From Devosia sp. (GTDB lineage Bacteria > Pseudomonadota > Alphaproteobacteria > Rhizobiales > Devosiaceae), in the NCBI GenBank assembly GCA_028290245.1, contig JAQGKG010000217.1:1-11583 (forward strand): DNA of 11,583 nt. The letters are read 5' to 3'. Numbering within the stretch: position 1 is the stretch's first letter; each line of letters starts with the position of its first letter. Below the pieces are notes generated by a model. The model worked only from the letters and a program-made list of their open reading frames with translations. It was not told the DNA's origin and did no database searches. The position numbers and the translations under genes are program-made. Of this stretch, positions 1-8,340 are shown piece by piece.

Positions 1-17
1 TGAAAAACCTCGTCGGA

Positions 18-60
18 ATTTGCAAGAAATCAAATGGATGGCATTCATTTTCTTGCAAAT
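18..60. repeat. Inverted repeat / hairpin at left edge
   Basis: A perfect 12-bp inverted repeat lies at 18-29 (ATTTGCAAGAAA) and 49-60 (TTTCTTGCAAAT), separated by 19 nt. Inside it a second short pair (AATG 33-36 with CATT 42-45) could extend the fold. On the minus strand it sits 7 nt past the stop of a possible short ORF (68-205), where a terminator would be expected, but no U-run follows directly. It could equally be an operator or the tip of a mobile element cut by the window edge. Confidence 0.6.
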
Positions 61-67
61 CCAGCCG

Positions 68-205
68 TCACCAATCCGTAAATTGCTCAGACAGATCAAG
101 GGCTTGCGAGTTTTTCAGCGTGGACTCGGTAGCCACAGACTTGCTGGCCTCGGACAGTGTCTCTGCCATCCGCGTCACCGCTTCGAGCAGGCATTCTTGA
201 TGCAT
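68..205 (-). CDS. Possible 45-aa ORF or gene remnant, function unknown
   Basis: An open frame of 45 codons runs from an ATG at 205 to a TGA at 68-70 on the minus strand. The predicted peptide is amphipathic and mostly helical in composition (it includes LLEAVTRMAETLSEASKSV), and it ends just before the hairpin at 18-60, like a genuine 3' gene end. Against it, no convincing ribosome binding site precedes the ATG and an in-frame stop lies immediately upstream. It may be the C-terminus of a longer gene whose 5' part is frame-shifted: an overlapping minus-strand frame stays open up to about 431. I do not recognise the family. Confidence 0.25.
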   Translation of the reverse strand: MHQECLLEAVTRMAETLSEASKSVATESTLKNSQALDLSEQFTDW

Positions 206-556
206 TTAAAAAGCGAGAACACCTTAACACTTTGATTCTTTTGATGCAGCGAGTTAGGTATAGGCAAAGGTTTGAAGCAAGTCCATAGTGCATGAACATG
301 TTCATGCAGTCTTCAGCCATGACCATTAACAAGTCATTTACGACTTTAACCAACACATCACACAATATTTCAAATCCTATAGGTTTTTGGCTAATTTGCT
401 CGACGATGCGGTAGGTTGTTTGCGCGATCAATTGGATGCGTGGATTGCGAGAACCTAGCCTTCAATTCCAAACGCGTGCACACAAAATAAAAACACGGAT
501 TCGCCGGGGTCGTTGTAATACGCTGTCGTCCACGATCAACCCAAGAAGGAGTCAAC
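206..556. other. AT-richer leader upstream of the caspase gene
   Basis: No convincing intact gene is seen here. Base composition is visibly more AT-rich than the genes to the right, as expected for a regulatory region or imported DNA. It contains the perfect palindrome at 289-308. I cannot point to a clear -35/-10 pair. TAATAC at 516-521, preceded by TG, is a weak -10 candidate without a matching -35. Only the ribosome binding site just before 557 is well supported. Confidence 0.5.
289..308. promoter_or_regulatory. Perfect 20-bp palindrome, possible operator
   Basis: TGCATGAACATGTTCATGCA equals its own reverse complement over all 20 bases. It lies about 250 bp upstream of the caspase start, in AT-richer non-coding DNA. 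Such dyads commonly bind dimeric repressors, and the core GAACATGTTC has the look of an operator half-site pair. No regulator gene is visible in the window, and I saw no second copy. The role is inference. Confidence 0.45.
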
Positions 557-1399
557 ATGACCAAACGTGCACTATGTATCGGGATCAACAACTATCCCGG
601 CACTGATATGGACCTCAACGGATGCATCAACGACGCCAATGACTGGGCCTTGGAACTGGACAGTCGCGGTTATACGGTCAGCAAGCTGATTGACAAGGAG
701 GCGACCAAGGCTGCGATGGTCGCCGGCTTCAAGAAGGTGATTGGCGGCGCCGCAAACGGCGACGTTGTCGTGATCACCTACTCGGGCCATGGAACTTACG
801 TACCTGACATCAACGGCGATGAGATCGACGGGCTTGATGAAGCCCTGTGTCCCTACGATCTCCAGAGCGGCGGTGCCGCATTGATCGACGACGAGATTCA
901 CCAGCTGTTCGCCGCTCGCGCGCCCGGGGTGCGCTTGGTGCTCATTTCCGACAGCTGCCACTCCGGGACGGTCACGCGAGCGGCTGCTCCGGACCCCGAT
1001 GCGGACGCCGTCGCCATCCCACGTTTCATGCCCATGGGAAACTGGCTTCCTCCTGATCAGCTGCCGCGCGGTGCAAGCGGCAAGCCGCTGGCGAGTGTTG
1101 CTGTGACCAGCGGCGCTTCGCCCTTTACCAACGCCCTGTCACGCATGGCGGGGGACCTGCTCATTGCAGGCTGCAAGGAAGGGCCGAACAATTTCAGCTA
1201 TGACGCAAAAATCAAGGGCCGCGCGAATGGCGCCTTTAGCTACTACGCGTTGAAGACTCTCAAAACCTTGACGCCAGGAGCGACCTACGCCGACTGGATA
1301 GCCGCGATCAATCCGGCATTTCTGCCATCCGTGTCATACCCCCAAAGCCCACAGGTTGTCGGCACGACTGAAGCCAGGCAGCAGAAAGTCTTCGCCTAG
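557..1399 (+). CDS. Caspase-family cysteine protease (metacaspase/orthocaspase-like, peptidase C14)
   Basis: This is a 280-aa soluble cysteine protease of the caspase fold with no signal peptide or membrane segment. The N-terminus (RALCIGINNYPG) is the typical first strand of the family. The catalytic His is H78 in YSGHG and the catalytic Cys is C134 in SDSCHSG. The acidic stretch DGLDEALCPYD (91-101) and D132 match the acidic specificity pocket of metacaspases, which cleave after Arg or Lys rather than Asp. The C-terminal GAFSYYAL segment corresponds to the p10-like part. The ATG at 557 is set by a strong AAGGAG (546-551) five bases upstream. The gene for the giant CHAT-hydrolase protein starts 50 bp after the stop, so the two are probably co-transcribed. 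No fused adaptor or targeting domain is present, so its partner and substrate are probably encoded nearby. Protease identity is firm; the role in conflict or cell death is inferred from the neighbours. Confidence 0.93.
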   Translation: MTKRALCIGINNYPGTDMDLNGCINDANDWALELDSRGYTVSKLIDKEATKAAMVAGFKKVIGGAANGDVVVITYSGHGTYVPDINGDEIDGLDEALCPYDLQSGGAALIDDEIHQLFAARAPGVRLVLISDSCHSGTVTRAAAPDPDADAVAIPRFMPMGNWLPPDQLPRGASGKPLASVAVTSGASPFTNALSRMAGDLLIAGCKEGPNNFSYDAKIKGRANGAFSYYALKTLKTLTPGATYADWIAAINPAFLPSVSYPQSPQVVGTTEARQQKVFA

Positions 1400-1449
1400 C
1401 TCCATTTCTTCGGCTTGGAAGGCATGAACAAGTCAACAGGGGCGATCAA

Positions 1450-4400
1450 ATGGCCGATATCCAGATCAAGCTGACGGGGCGAGAACTTCCGGCACGCCTT
1501 CCCGCCTTGCTGACGACGAGCACCCGATCCGGCGATGCCGCAACTGACGAGTTCTTGCCCCCGGGCTACCTGACGCCAAAGTCGACCTTCGACGTCAGCG
1601 CCGGGATGCGCAGCGCTGGCGATTCTGGCGTCAACCTGCAGCGAAAAGCCGCTGACACCGAGATCGTCGTTCTCGAGCTGGCCGATGGCAGTACGTTCAT
1701 CACGAGTGCGGCGCGACTGCAGGCGTCTCTCAGGCAAAGCCGGCCCGAACTGCTTGGACCCAACGATGAGATTCTCGTGGACCGGCTGAGCTACGAAGGC
1801 AGCAGTAGCCGCGGCATTCTCACGACGACAGTCGGTGGGCTGGTTTCAAAGGTATTCACGTTCGTCGTTTCGGGTGGCGGGCTCGATCCCATCGCCGACA
1901 CGATCAAGGACGTGGCACAGGCCGGTATTACCTGGGCAGGCACCCAGGCGCTGATGAGCGCCATAGAAAGCCGGCTGCTCAAGAAGCCAGGGTTGTATCG
2001 CTGGGCAGGTTATAGCGGTACCGTGGGCGAGCTCAAGGACGAGCAACCGACTGTGCCCACTGATGCAGCCGAGGCGAAAAAAGCGCCGTTGCTGGTGTTC
2101 GTGCATGGAACAGGCTCGAGCACCCTTGGAAGCTTCGGCGACCTTCGCTCGAGCGGTCAAGACGTGTGGGCAGCACTGGAGGCACGGTTTGGTCAGCGGA
2201 TCTACGCTTTCGAACACAAGACCTTCTCCGAGAGCCCGATCCAAAACGCGCTCGCGCTTCTGAAAGCGCTTCCCGAGGGCGCGCACGTCAATTTCGTGTC
2301 CCATTCGCGTGGCGGACTTGTCGTCGACCTGCTGTGCCTCGACGACTTTGACCGGCTGATCCCTGACTACAAGTTCGGCTTCGAGGGAATTGGCGATCCT
2401 GATGAGAATGCGACCACGCGCGTCATCGAGGAGCTTGACACTGCTCACACCCAGCACAGGCGTGATTTGCAAGAACTCGCTACTTTGCTGCGAAAAAAGC
2501 GGCTGGTGATCGAGCGCTATGTCCGCATCGCGAGTCCCGCCCACGGAACGCTCCTGGCGAGCGGGAACTTCGATCTGTTCCTGTCTGGCGTGCTGACGCT
2601 GATCGGGCAAGTGCCGTTCCTGTTTGGCAATCCGTACTACTCGGCATTCAAGCGGATCGTCATCGAGATCGCGAAAAACCGCACCGATCCGCACCTGGTC
2701 CCTGGCATCGAGGCCATGCTTCCCGATTCGCCCATGGCAGGGCTGCTACGCGAGTCCGCAGTACGCCCGGGCATTCAGATGGCAGTGATCGCCGGCGACA
2801 TCCAGGGGGGGAACCTGCTCAGAAAGCTGGGCGTGTTGCTCACCGACTTCGTATTTTTCGACAACGTCGACAACGACCTTGTGGTCGACACGCCTGCGAT
2901 GCTCGCTGGCATCGCGACGAAGGCCGCTGCGCAGGTGCTTTTCGATCGCGGCGCCAATGTCTCGCACTTTCGCTACTTTGCCAATCACGACACGCGTGCG
3001 GCATTGCGCGACTGGCTCATCAAGGATAAACCGAAAGAACTTGCAGTCTTTCGCCCGCTGCCCGAGCGCGCCCAGGATCTCGTGGCGCTGCAAAGCTCTG
3101 CGAGCCGCGATGCGCAGGCCCTCGATCGTCCGGTCGTGGTCGTCCTTCCTGGGGTGATGGGTTCGCATTTGCGTGTGAACAGCCGCAACCGCGTGTGGTT
3201 CGATCCCATCAACATCGCCTCCGGGGGCTTGGAGAAGATTAGGTGGGACGAGCCCAACGTCGAGGCAGAAGGGCTGTTCGCGATGTCGTACGGACAGTTG
3301 TGCGGCCAACTCGCCAAGAGCCATCGCGTTGAGAGTTTCTCCTACGACTGGCGCCAGCCGCTCGATGTCCTGGCTGAGCGCCTGGGGGAGTTCCTAACAC
3401 GGCTCATGCGCGAGACGGACAAGCCGATCCGCCTGCTTGCGCACAGCATGGGCGGACTCGTGGTCCGCGCCTGCATCCATAAGCGCCGCGCAGTGATGGA
3501 CGAACTGATGCGGCGTGAGGGTGCCCGGTTTGTGATGCTCGGCACGCCGAACCAGGGCGCCCACTCGATGGTCGAAAACCTGCTGGGCAAGGGTTCGACG
3601 CTGCGCATGCTGGTGCGTTTGGACCTCAAGCACACGATGGAGCAGGTGCTGGAAATCGTATCAGGCTTTCGCGGCGCCCTGCAACTGCTGCCCAAGGGCG
3701 ATTTCAAAGATACGTTTCAGGGGCAGGACGACGGTGGCGGCGTTTTTAATTACCAGCGTGCGCAAACATGGGTGGATTTCAGGGCCAACGTTCGGGATCT
3801 GTGGTTCGGCAACGGCAAGTCTGGCCAGCCCGAGCAGATGGTGCTCGATTCGGCGAACTGGCTTTGGAGTGCGGACGGCCCGGGAGCCCCGAAGCTGCCT
3901 ACCGAATACGAGAAGAAAACAAGCTACGTTTTTGGCGTCGCCCGCAATACACCATGTGGGGTCCGCAACGACCCAGGACGGGTGCGAATGGTGGGCACAA
4001 CCCGAGGCGACGGCACGGTCACATGGGATTCAGGCCGCATCGGTGGCATTGGCCAGTTCTTCTACATGCAGGCCGAGCACGGCGACCTGGCGGCGACGTC
4101 AGAGCATTTCCCGGCCCTGGTCGAACTGCTGACCACGGGCACCACTGCAAAATTGCTCAAACAGCCGCCAGCGACCCGGGACATCGGTCCGGCAAAGCCG
4201 CTGCTCTACGATGCAGGTCCGCCGACGGTCGATGACCCCGACGCGATCGAGCGGACCTTGCTCGGCGGCTCGCAGCGCCAACGTGCCGTCCCGCGTGCCA
4301 AGCGCCGGCTCGAAGTCGCCGTGCGGGCCTGCGACCTGCGCTTCGTTTCCATACCGATCATGGTGGGCCACTACGAGCAAGATCCCATTGCCGGCCCGGA

Positions 4401-7400
4401 AGGCCTGATCGACAGCGAACTGCTGGACGGCGATCTGCGCGAGCGACACAGCCTTGGCCTCTACGCGGGTCCGCGCGGTACCGCAACCGTCGTGCTGCGT
4501 CCACCAAATGCTGCTGAGACGGCGCGCGGCAGCATGAGCGGTGCCGTCGTCACAGGGCTGGGCTCTTACGACGTCCCGCTCAATGTCTCCGACTTGGTTG
4601 ATGCCGTGCGCACTGGCACGCTGCGCTACTTGCTCCAGGTGATCGATGTCCTGGGCAAGGAAGAGCGCGAGATTCCGCTTGCCACGCTGTTGATTGGCTA
4701 CTACTCATCAGCCAACCTTGGGATCGATGCTTCGGTGGAAGCACTGGTGCAAGGCGTTGTCGAGGCAAATGCGAGCTTCTATGAGACCACGCGTCTCAAT
4801 ATCAGGGTCGGCCGCCTCGAAATTGTCGAGCTCTACCTTGACACCGCGATCACGGCGGCTTACGAGCTTCGCAGAATGAGCGCGAAGCTGGCAGAGCGCG
4901 CCGAACGCGCTGGCACGACGTTGATTTGTCAAGGAGAACTGCGGCACGATAAAAGCAACAGCGCGCGCCAGCGCCTTTTCGATGACCGCTCGACGAGCTA
5001 CTGGCCGCGCCTGATCGTGACCGATGCTGACCGGCGCGACGACCTGTGCCCGCCCGAATGCTACAAGTCAGTGTGTCCGCCCGGTGGTGGCAATGACGCG
5101 GGCATGGTCGCCGGCAGCGACGGCGATGAGCCGGTAGACCCACGGGCTCCAATAGCCGACCGCCTGCGCTACCTCTACATTGGGGCCCGCGCACGGGCCG
5201 AATCGGTGGCGCAGCAGCGCCAGCCCGGACTGGTCGAAACGCTGGTGAGGCAGCAGATCCACGTCAAAGCCTACCAGGAAGACATCGGGCGCATGCTGTT
5301 CCAGCTGATGGTGCCGCATGACTTCAAGGAGGCGGCGCGCCAGCTCGACCGCCTGGTGCTGGTCGTTGACAGCTACACGTCCAACCTGCCGTGGGAACTG
5401 ATGCTGGCAGACGATCTGACCGGCCGCAATGGCGACAAATGCCCGCTTGCCGTGCGTACCGCAGTGGTACGCCAGTTCGCATCGTCGACCTTCAGGCGCA
5501 ATGTGCGCCAAGTGATGAACCGCACTGCGCTCGTCATCGGCAATCCATCCGTCGAAGGCTTCGGAAACGCGTTCCCACGTCCTGACGGTCAGAAGCGGGC
5601 TGACCCACCTGTCCTAGGAAACGCGCAATCCGAAGCCGAGGCGACCGTGCTAACCCTCAAGGGCCTTGGCTACGACGTCAAGGACGTGATCGGCGAGGAA
5701 TTCCGAGCAATCGACGTGTTTGCGAAGCTCTACCACCAGCCTTATCGCATCCTCCATATTTCGGCACATGGGGTATTCGGTGTGCGCCACCGCGACGCTC
5801 GCCTGCGCAGCGGAGTCGTACTGTCCGACGGCTTGCTTATCACCGCAGCAGAAGTGGCAGCCATGGAGTCCGTCCCTGAGCTTGTCTTTCTGAACTGCTG
5901 CCATCTCGGGACCGTCGACCAGTCGACCGGCCGCGGTGCCAACAAGCTCGCAGCCAGTGTTGCGCGTGAGCTGATCGATATCGGGGTACGGTGCGTGATC
6001 GTCGCTGGCTGGGCGGTCGACGACGCCAAGGCAGCGCTCTTCGGCCAGACCTTTTATCAGGAACTGCTGCTGCGCCGACGCAGCTTCGGCAGCGCTGTAT
6101 TCGCTGCCCGAAAAGCCGTCTGGGAGGAAGATGCAACGGACATCACCTGGGGGGCATTCCAGGCCTACGGCGAGCCGGGCTGGTTCGCAGAGCCGCGCGG
6201 CGATGGTTTCGGCAGTACCCAGAGCGATTCGGAGTTCGTGTCCCCGGATGAGCTGCTGGATGCCTTGGCAAGGGTCCGTGCGTCCATATCGCTCAGGAAC
6301 GTGCGCCAGACGGAGGCTGGCTTGCTGGCGAAGGCCGAACACGTGCAGCATCTCATCGACAAGCGCGCGCTGCCTGCATGGCGCGCGTTACCGGAAGTGC
6401 AATCCGCACTTGCAACCACCTGGCATCAACTCGGCAGGCTGGACAAGGCTCGGGAAGCGTTCCTGGCGGCCATTCAGGCGCAGGGTGACCTGGGGCGCGT
6501 ACCGGTCAAGGATATCGAGCAGCTTGCGAACGTCGAGGCCCTGCTGGGCGATCGCATGTCAAAAGCCGAACCGAGCGGCAAGTCCGATGAGGAAGCGCTT
6601 CGCTACATGGCCTTGGCCATCTCGCGCTTGGAGCGCCTGGGCGAGATTGTCAGCGGCCAGGTCAACGGTGATGGGGCGACGATCCCCAAAGACAAGAACC
6701 CCGAGCGCAATGCGCTGATCGGGAGCGCCTGGAAGCGAAAGGCCGGGGTGTATGCGCGCCAATTGTTGCGCCTTGGTGCGGCGAATGCCAATGCCGCAGC
6801 AATCGGGCGCAAGATGGAAGATGCGCTCGCGTGCAGCGCGGCCGCCTACCGCACCGTAGAAAGCAGCGCCGATAATGCCAGCCTGGACGCGTACCTCGTC
6901 CTCAATCGGCTGGCGATTGACTTGCTCACGCCTTGGGATTCGGCCGAGCTCAAGGACGCAGCGATTGCGATGGCGATTCGTTGCCGGCAGGTTTCGGCGC
7001 AAAAATTCGCCGCGAGTTCGAGCATCTGGGACGCGGCGATGCAGGCTGACGCCGTCCTCGTGGAGAGGTTGATAGACGGCAGCTTTGGTGCCGCGAATGC
7101 AAAGACCCGCTACGCCACCTTTGAGGAGGTGGTCAAGGCGTATTTCGATGCCTTGTCAAACCTGACGATCAAGCCATCGGAGTTTGAATCGGTGGTAGCG
7201 CAGGTGGAATTGCTCAGAACGTTCTTCGAGGCGAAGAATGTTGCCCACCCTGAAGCAGGGTTGCGTAGAACAGCGGAACAATTGCGTGCCCTCATAGGCG
7301 TACTTCAGCCGACACGGACACGGACACGCGAGACGCGCGGCAGCGGCCCTGATGGACCTGATGGCAATGGTAGACCGGATCACGGTGAGGACGGCAACAC

Positions 7401-7569
7401 ACCAACCTCGGGGCCAGGCGATACGACGTTGGGTGCATCGCAGCCATCAACATCCGCTCCGCTGCGTGCGGCCAAGTCAGCACCACGACCCAAGGTAGCA
7501 ACGTCGCCGCCATCAAAACGGCAAGGCAAGGCATCGATCAAGCGTGGATCTGAGCCGGGAGCGACATGA
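1450..7569 (+). CDS. Giant multidomain protein: two alpha/beta hydrolases, macro-like domain, CHAT protease domain
   Basis: The 2039-aa product combines several enzyme domains. Residues 1-190 are an unassigned N-terminal region. Hydrolase 1 (about 212-525) has FVHGTGSS near H219, a nucleophile motif SHSRGG (S286), NDLVV (D476) and H506. Hydrolase 2 (about 560-900) is LCAT-like: PGVMGSHL (567-574), AHSMGG (S666), GDGTV (D854) and H877. Residues 954-1150 (VGHYEQD, TGLGSYD) resemble the macro-like domain at the N-terminus of M17 aminopeptidases. A Cys-containing linker (C1200, C1204, C1209) leads to a CHAT caspase-like domain (about 1240-1580) with SAHG (H1440) and NCCHLG (C1484). A helical region follows with one clear TPR-like unit (about 1653-1686), then a disordered Pro/Gly/Arg-rich tail (1954-2039). 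There is no signal peptide, so action is probably cytoplasmic. Start: AGGGG (1438-1442) seven bases before the ATG; no in-frame start upstream. Substrates are unknown. Proteolysis plus lipid or ester cleavage suggests a toxic effector, but that is inference. Confidence 0.9.
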   Translation: MADIQIKLTGRELPARLPALLTTSTRSGDAATDEFLPPGYLTPKSTFDVSAGMRSAGDSGVNLQRKAADTEIVVLELADGSTFITSAARLQASLRQSRPELLGPNDEILVDRLSYEGSSSRGILTTTVGGLVSKVFTFVVSGGGLDPIADTIKDVAQAGITWAGTQALMSAIESRLLKKPGLYRWAGYSGTVGELKDEQPTVPTDAAEAKKAPLLVFVHGTGSSTLGSFGDLRSSGQDVWAALEARFGQRIYAFEHKTFSESPIQNALALLKALPEGAHVNFVSHSRGGLVVDLLCLDDFDRLIPDYKFGFEGIGDPDENATTRVIEELDTAHTQHRRDLQELATLLRKKRLVIERYVRIASPAHGTLLASGNFDLFLSGVLTLIGQVPFLFGNPYYSAFKRIVIEIAKNRTDPHLVPGIEAMLPDSPMAGLLRESAVRPGIQMAVIAGDIQGGNLLRKLGVLLTDFVFFDNVDNDLVVDTPAMLAGIATKAAAQVLFDRGANVSHFRYFANHDTRAALRDWLIKDKPKELAVFRPLPERAQDLVALQSSASRDAQALDRPVVVVLPGVMGSHLRVNSRNRVWFDPINIASGGLEKIRWDEPNVEAEGLFAMSYGQLCGQLAKSHRVESFSYDWRQPLDVLAERLGEFLTRLMRETDKPIRLLAHSMGGLVVRACIHKRRAVMDELMRREGARFVMLGTPNQGAHSMVENLLGKGSTLRMLVRLDLKHTMEQVLEIVSGFRGALQLLPKGDFKDTFQGQDDGGGVFNYQRAQTWVDFRANVRDLWFGNGKSGQPEQMVLDSANWLWSADGPGAPKLPTEYEKKTSYVFGVARNTPCGVRNDPGRVRMVGTTRGDGTVTWDSGRIGGIGQFFYMQAEHGDLAATSEHFPALVELLTTGTTAKLLKQPPATRDIGPAKPLLYDAGPPTVDDPDAIERTLLGGSQRQRAVPRAKRRLEVAVRACDLRFVSIPIMVGHYEQDPIAGPEGLIDSELLDGDLRERHSLGLYAGPRGTATVVLRPPNAAETARGSMSGAVVTGLGSYDVPLNVSDLVDAVRTGTLRYLLQVIDVLGKEEREIPLATLLIGYYSSANLGIDASVEALVQGVVEANASFYETTRLNIRVGRLEIVELYLDTAITAAYELRRMSAKLAERAERAGTTLICQGELRHDKSNSARQRLFDDRSTSYWPRLIVTDADRRDDLCPPECYKSVCPPGGGNDAGMVAGSDGDEPVDPRAPIADRLRYLYIGARARAESVAQQRQPGLVETLVRQQIHVKAYQEDIGRMLFQLMVPHDFKEAARQLDRLVLVVDSYTSNLPWELMLADDLTGRNGDKCPLAVRTAVVRQFASSTFRRNVRQVMNRTALVIGNPSVEGFGNAFPRPDGQKRADPPVLGNAQSEAEATVLTLKGLGYDVKDVIGEEFRAIDVFAKLYHQPYRILHISAHGVFGVRHRDARLRSGVVLSDGLLITAAEVAAMESVPELVFLNCCHLGTVDQSTGRGANKLAASVARELIDIGVRCVIVAGWAVDDAKAALFGQTFYQELLLRRRSFGSAVFAARKAVWEEDATDITWGAFQAYGEPGWFAEPRGDGFGSTQSDSEFVSPDELLDALARVRASISLRNVRQTEAGLLAKAEHVQHLIDKRALPAWRALPEVQSALATTWHQLGRLDKAREAFLAAIQAQGDLGRVPVKDIEQLANVEALLGDRMSKAEPSGKSDEEALRYMALAISRLERLGEIVSGQVNGDGATIPKDKNPERNALIGSAWKRKAGVYARQLLRLGAANANAAAIGRKMEDALACSAAAYRTVESSADNASLDAYLVLNRLAIDLLTPWDSAELKDAAIAMAIRCRQVSAQKFAASSSIWDAAMQADAVLVERLIDGSFGAANAKTRYATFEEVVKAYFDALSNLTIKPSEFESVVAQVELLRTFFEAKNVAHPEAGLRRTAEQLRALIGVLQPTRTRTRETRGSGPDGPDGNGRPDHGEDGNTPTSGPGDTTLGASQPSTSAPLRAAKSAPRPKVATSPPSKRQGKASIKRGSEPGAT
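7304..7566 (+). other. Low-complexity, disordered C-terminal tail with short tandem repeats
   Basis: The last 85-90 codons of the giant gene encode a tail rich in Pro, Gly, Ser, Thr, Arg and Lys. The DNA has a 6-bp tandem repeat (ACACGG, 7312-7328, just under three units) giving Thr-Arg-Thr-Arg-Thr-Arg, then two CCTGATGG units giving GPDGPDG. The end is strongly basic. Many exposed Arg/Lys residues would suit cleavage by a metacaspase-type enzyme such as the one encoded upstream; this is inference only. Confidence 0.65.
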
Positions 7570-7717
7570 TTTGCACCCAGGTTGTTCAAGACTGGTAGCG
7601 GCGTCAACCCGTCGGTAGGCAACAATTAATTATTGACGCGCCACGCAATGCCCTTGACTTCCAGGAGGGAACGGAGCCTTCGTCGCAAGTGACGCCATCT
7701 AAACCGCAGGAGAGTGC
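7570..7717. other. Short intergenic region, no clear signal
   Basis: These 148 bp separate the giant gene from the 129-aa gene. They hold an AT-rich near-palindrome (CAATTAATTATTG) followed by TTGACG, which could be a -35 box, but no good -10 stands at the right distance. I see no terminator hairpin with a T-run, so read-through from the upstream genes is likely. Confidence 0.4.
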
Positions 7718-8107
7718 ATGGGTACCCGCCTTCGCTATCGACGCCGCCCCGATCGGCCTGTGACCGCAGTGCGGCTTGACCTCGACATCGACGGGTTCAG
7801 TTTCCGCAAATGGGGTGACGTGCAGTGGTGCAAACGCGGCGACTGGCTGGTGGATAACGAGGGTGATGTTTATACGGTCGACGCCGACGTGTTCGTTCGT
7901 ACATACAGAAAAACCGGTCCAGGTACGTTCGTTAAGGGCACAGCGGTGTGGGCTGAGGCCGCGACCTCGCCGGGGCGTGTTGTCACCAAGGAAGGCAGCA
8001 CCAACTACGAAACGGGCGACTACATCGTCTCGAACAACGAGGATGGGACCGACGCATATGCGATTGGTAAGGTGAAATTCGAGTCGATGTACGAGCGGGA
8101 CAAATAG
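7718..8107 (+). CDS. Small protein with two related GD(W/Y) repeats, function unknown
   Basis: This is a 129-aa soluble protein. Its start is supported by AGGAG (7708-7712) five bases before the ATG. After a basic N-terminus (RLRYRRRPDRP), two units resemble each other: residues 39-63 (KRGDWLVDNEGDVYTV followed by VFVRTY) and 98-125 (ETGDYIVSNNEDGTDAYAI followed by KFESMY). Each reads GD(W/Y)(L/I)V, Asn and acidic residues, Y-x-(V/I), then an F and a Y at similar spacing, which suggests a duplicated small beta-rich module. The GDWLV...Y.V...F..TY pattern recurs in bacterial proteins of unknown role, from memory. It has no catalytic motif that I can see. Its position, 148 bp behind the giant CHAT gene, suggests an accessory, substrate, sensor or immunity role in the same module. 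Coding status is well supported by codon usage and the ribosome site; function is open. Confidence 0.72.
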   Translation: MGTRLRYRRRPDRPVTAVRLDLDIDGFSFRKWGDVQWCKRGDWLVDNEGDVYTVDADVFVRTYRKTGPGTFVKGTAVWAEAATSPGRVVTKEGSTNYETGDYIVSNNEDGTDAYAIGKVKFESMYERDK

Positions 8108-8340
8108 TGGTTCGCGTTCTGGCACAGGATAACGGCGAAAGCAGTTTGAAAGTTCTTTGAGCACGCCTCGATTTCGCCGCCACGCGCCTTGACGTTTTGG
8201 CCGGCAATATAGACATCCAGTCTCAAGGCGCCGTCCGAGGCGGGTTGCGCAGCGCCAGGGAAATGCTCAGCGACTTTTGAAGATAGCAGGCGGTATCCCT
8301 GGAGGGCGTAAAGCTTGCAACCCTCTTTAAATTCGGTCAA
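8108..8340 (-). pseudogene. Possible minus-strand gene remnant, family not recognised
   Basis: On the minus strand an open frame begins with TTG at 8340, right after an in-frame stop, and runs through 8108 into the antisense of the 129-aa gene as far as 8020. The part outside that gene has protein-like codon use and plausible composition (for example LRLDVYIAGQNVKARGGE). The TTG lacks a clear ribosome site, and the 3' end collides with a better-supported gene. It may be the surviving middle of an older gene whose end was replaced when the caspase module arrived. I cannot name the family, and chance openness in GC-rich DNA is a real alternative. Confidence 0.25.

Noticed and set aside
96..431. 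111-aa minus-strand ORF in the leader
   Set aside because: Its second half is out of frame with the more protein-like 45-codon frame at 68-205, and its start has no good ribosome site; at best it is the frame-shifted 5' part of a decayed gene.
1424..1474. 16-codon ATG frame spanning the giant gene start
   Set aside because: It is very short, has no clear ribosome site, and runs out of frame across the better-placed ATG at 1450.
1846..2694. 282-aa minus-strand ORF
   Set aside because: It lies wholly under the first hydrolase domain, whose motifs on the + strand are unmistakable; GC-rich DNA keeps the antisense frame open.
5650..6351. 233-aa minus-strand ORF
   Set aside because: It is antisense to the CHAT domain and shows no recognisable motif.
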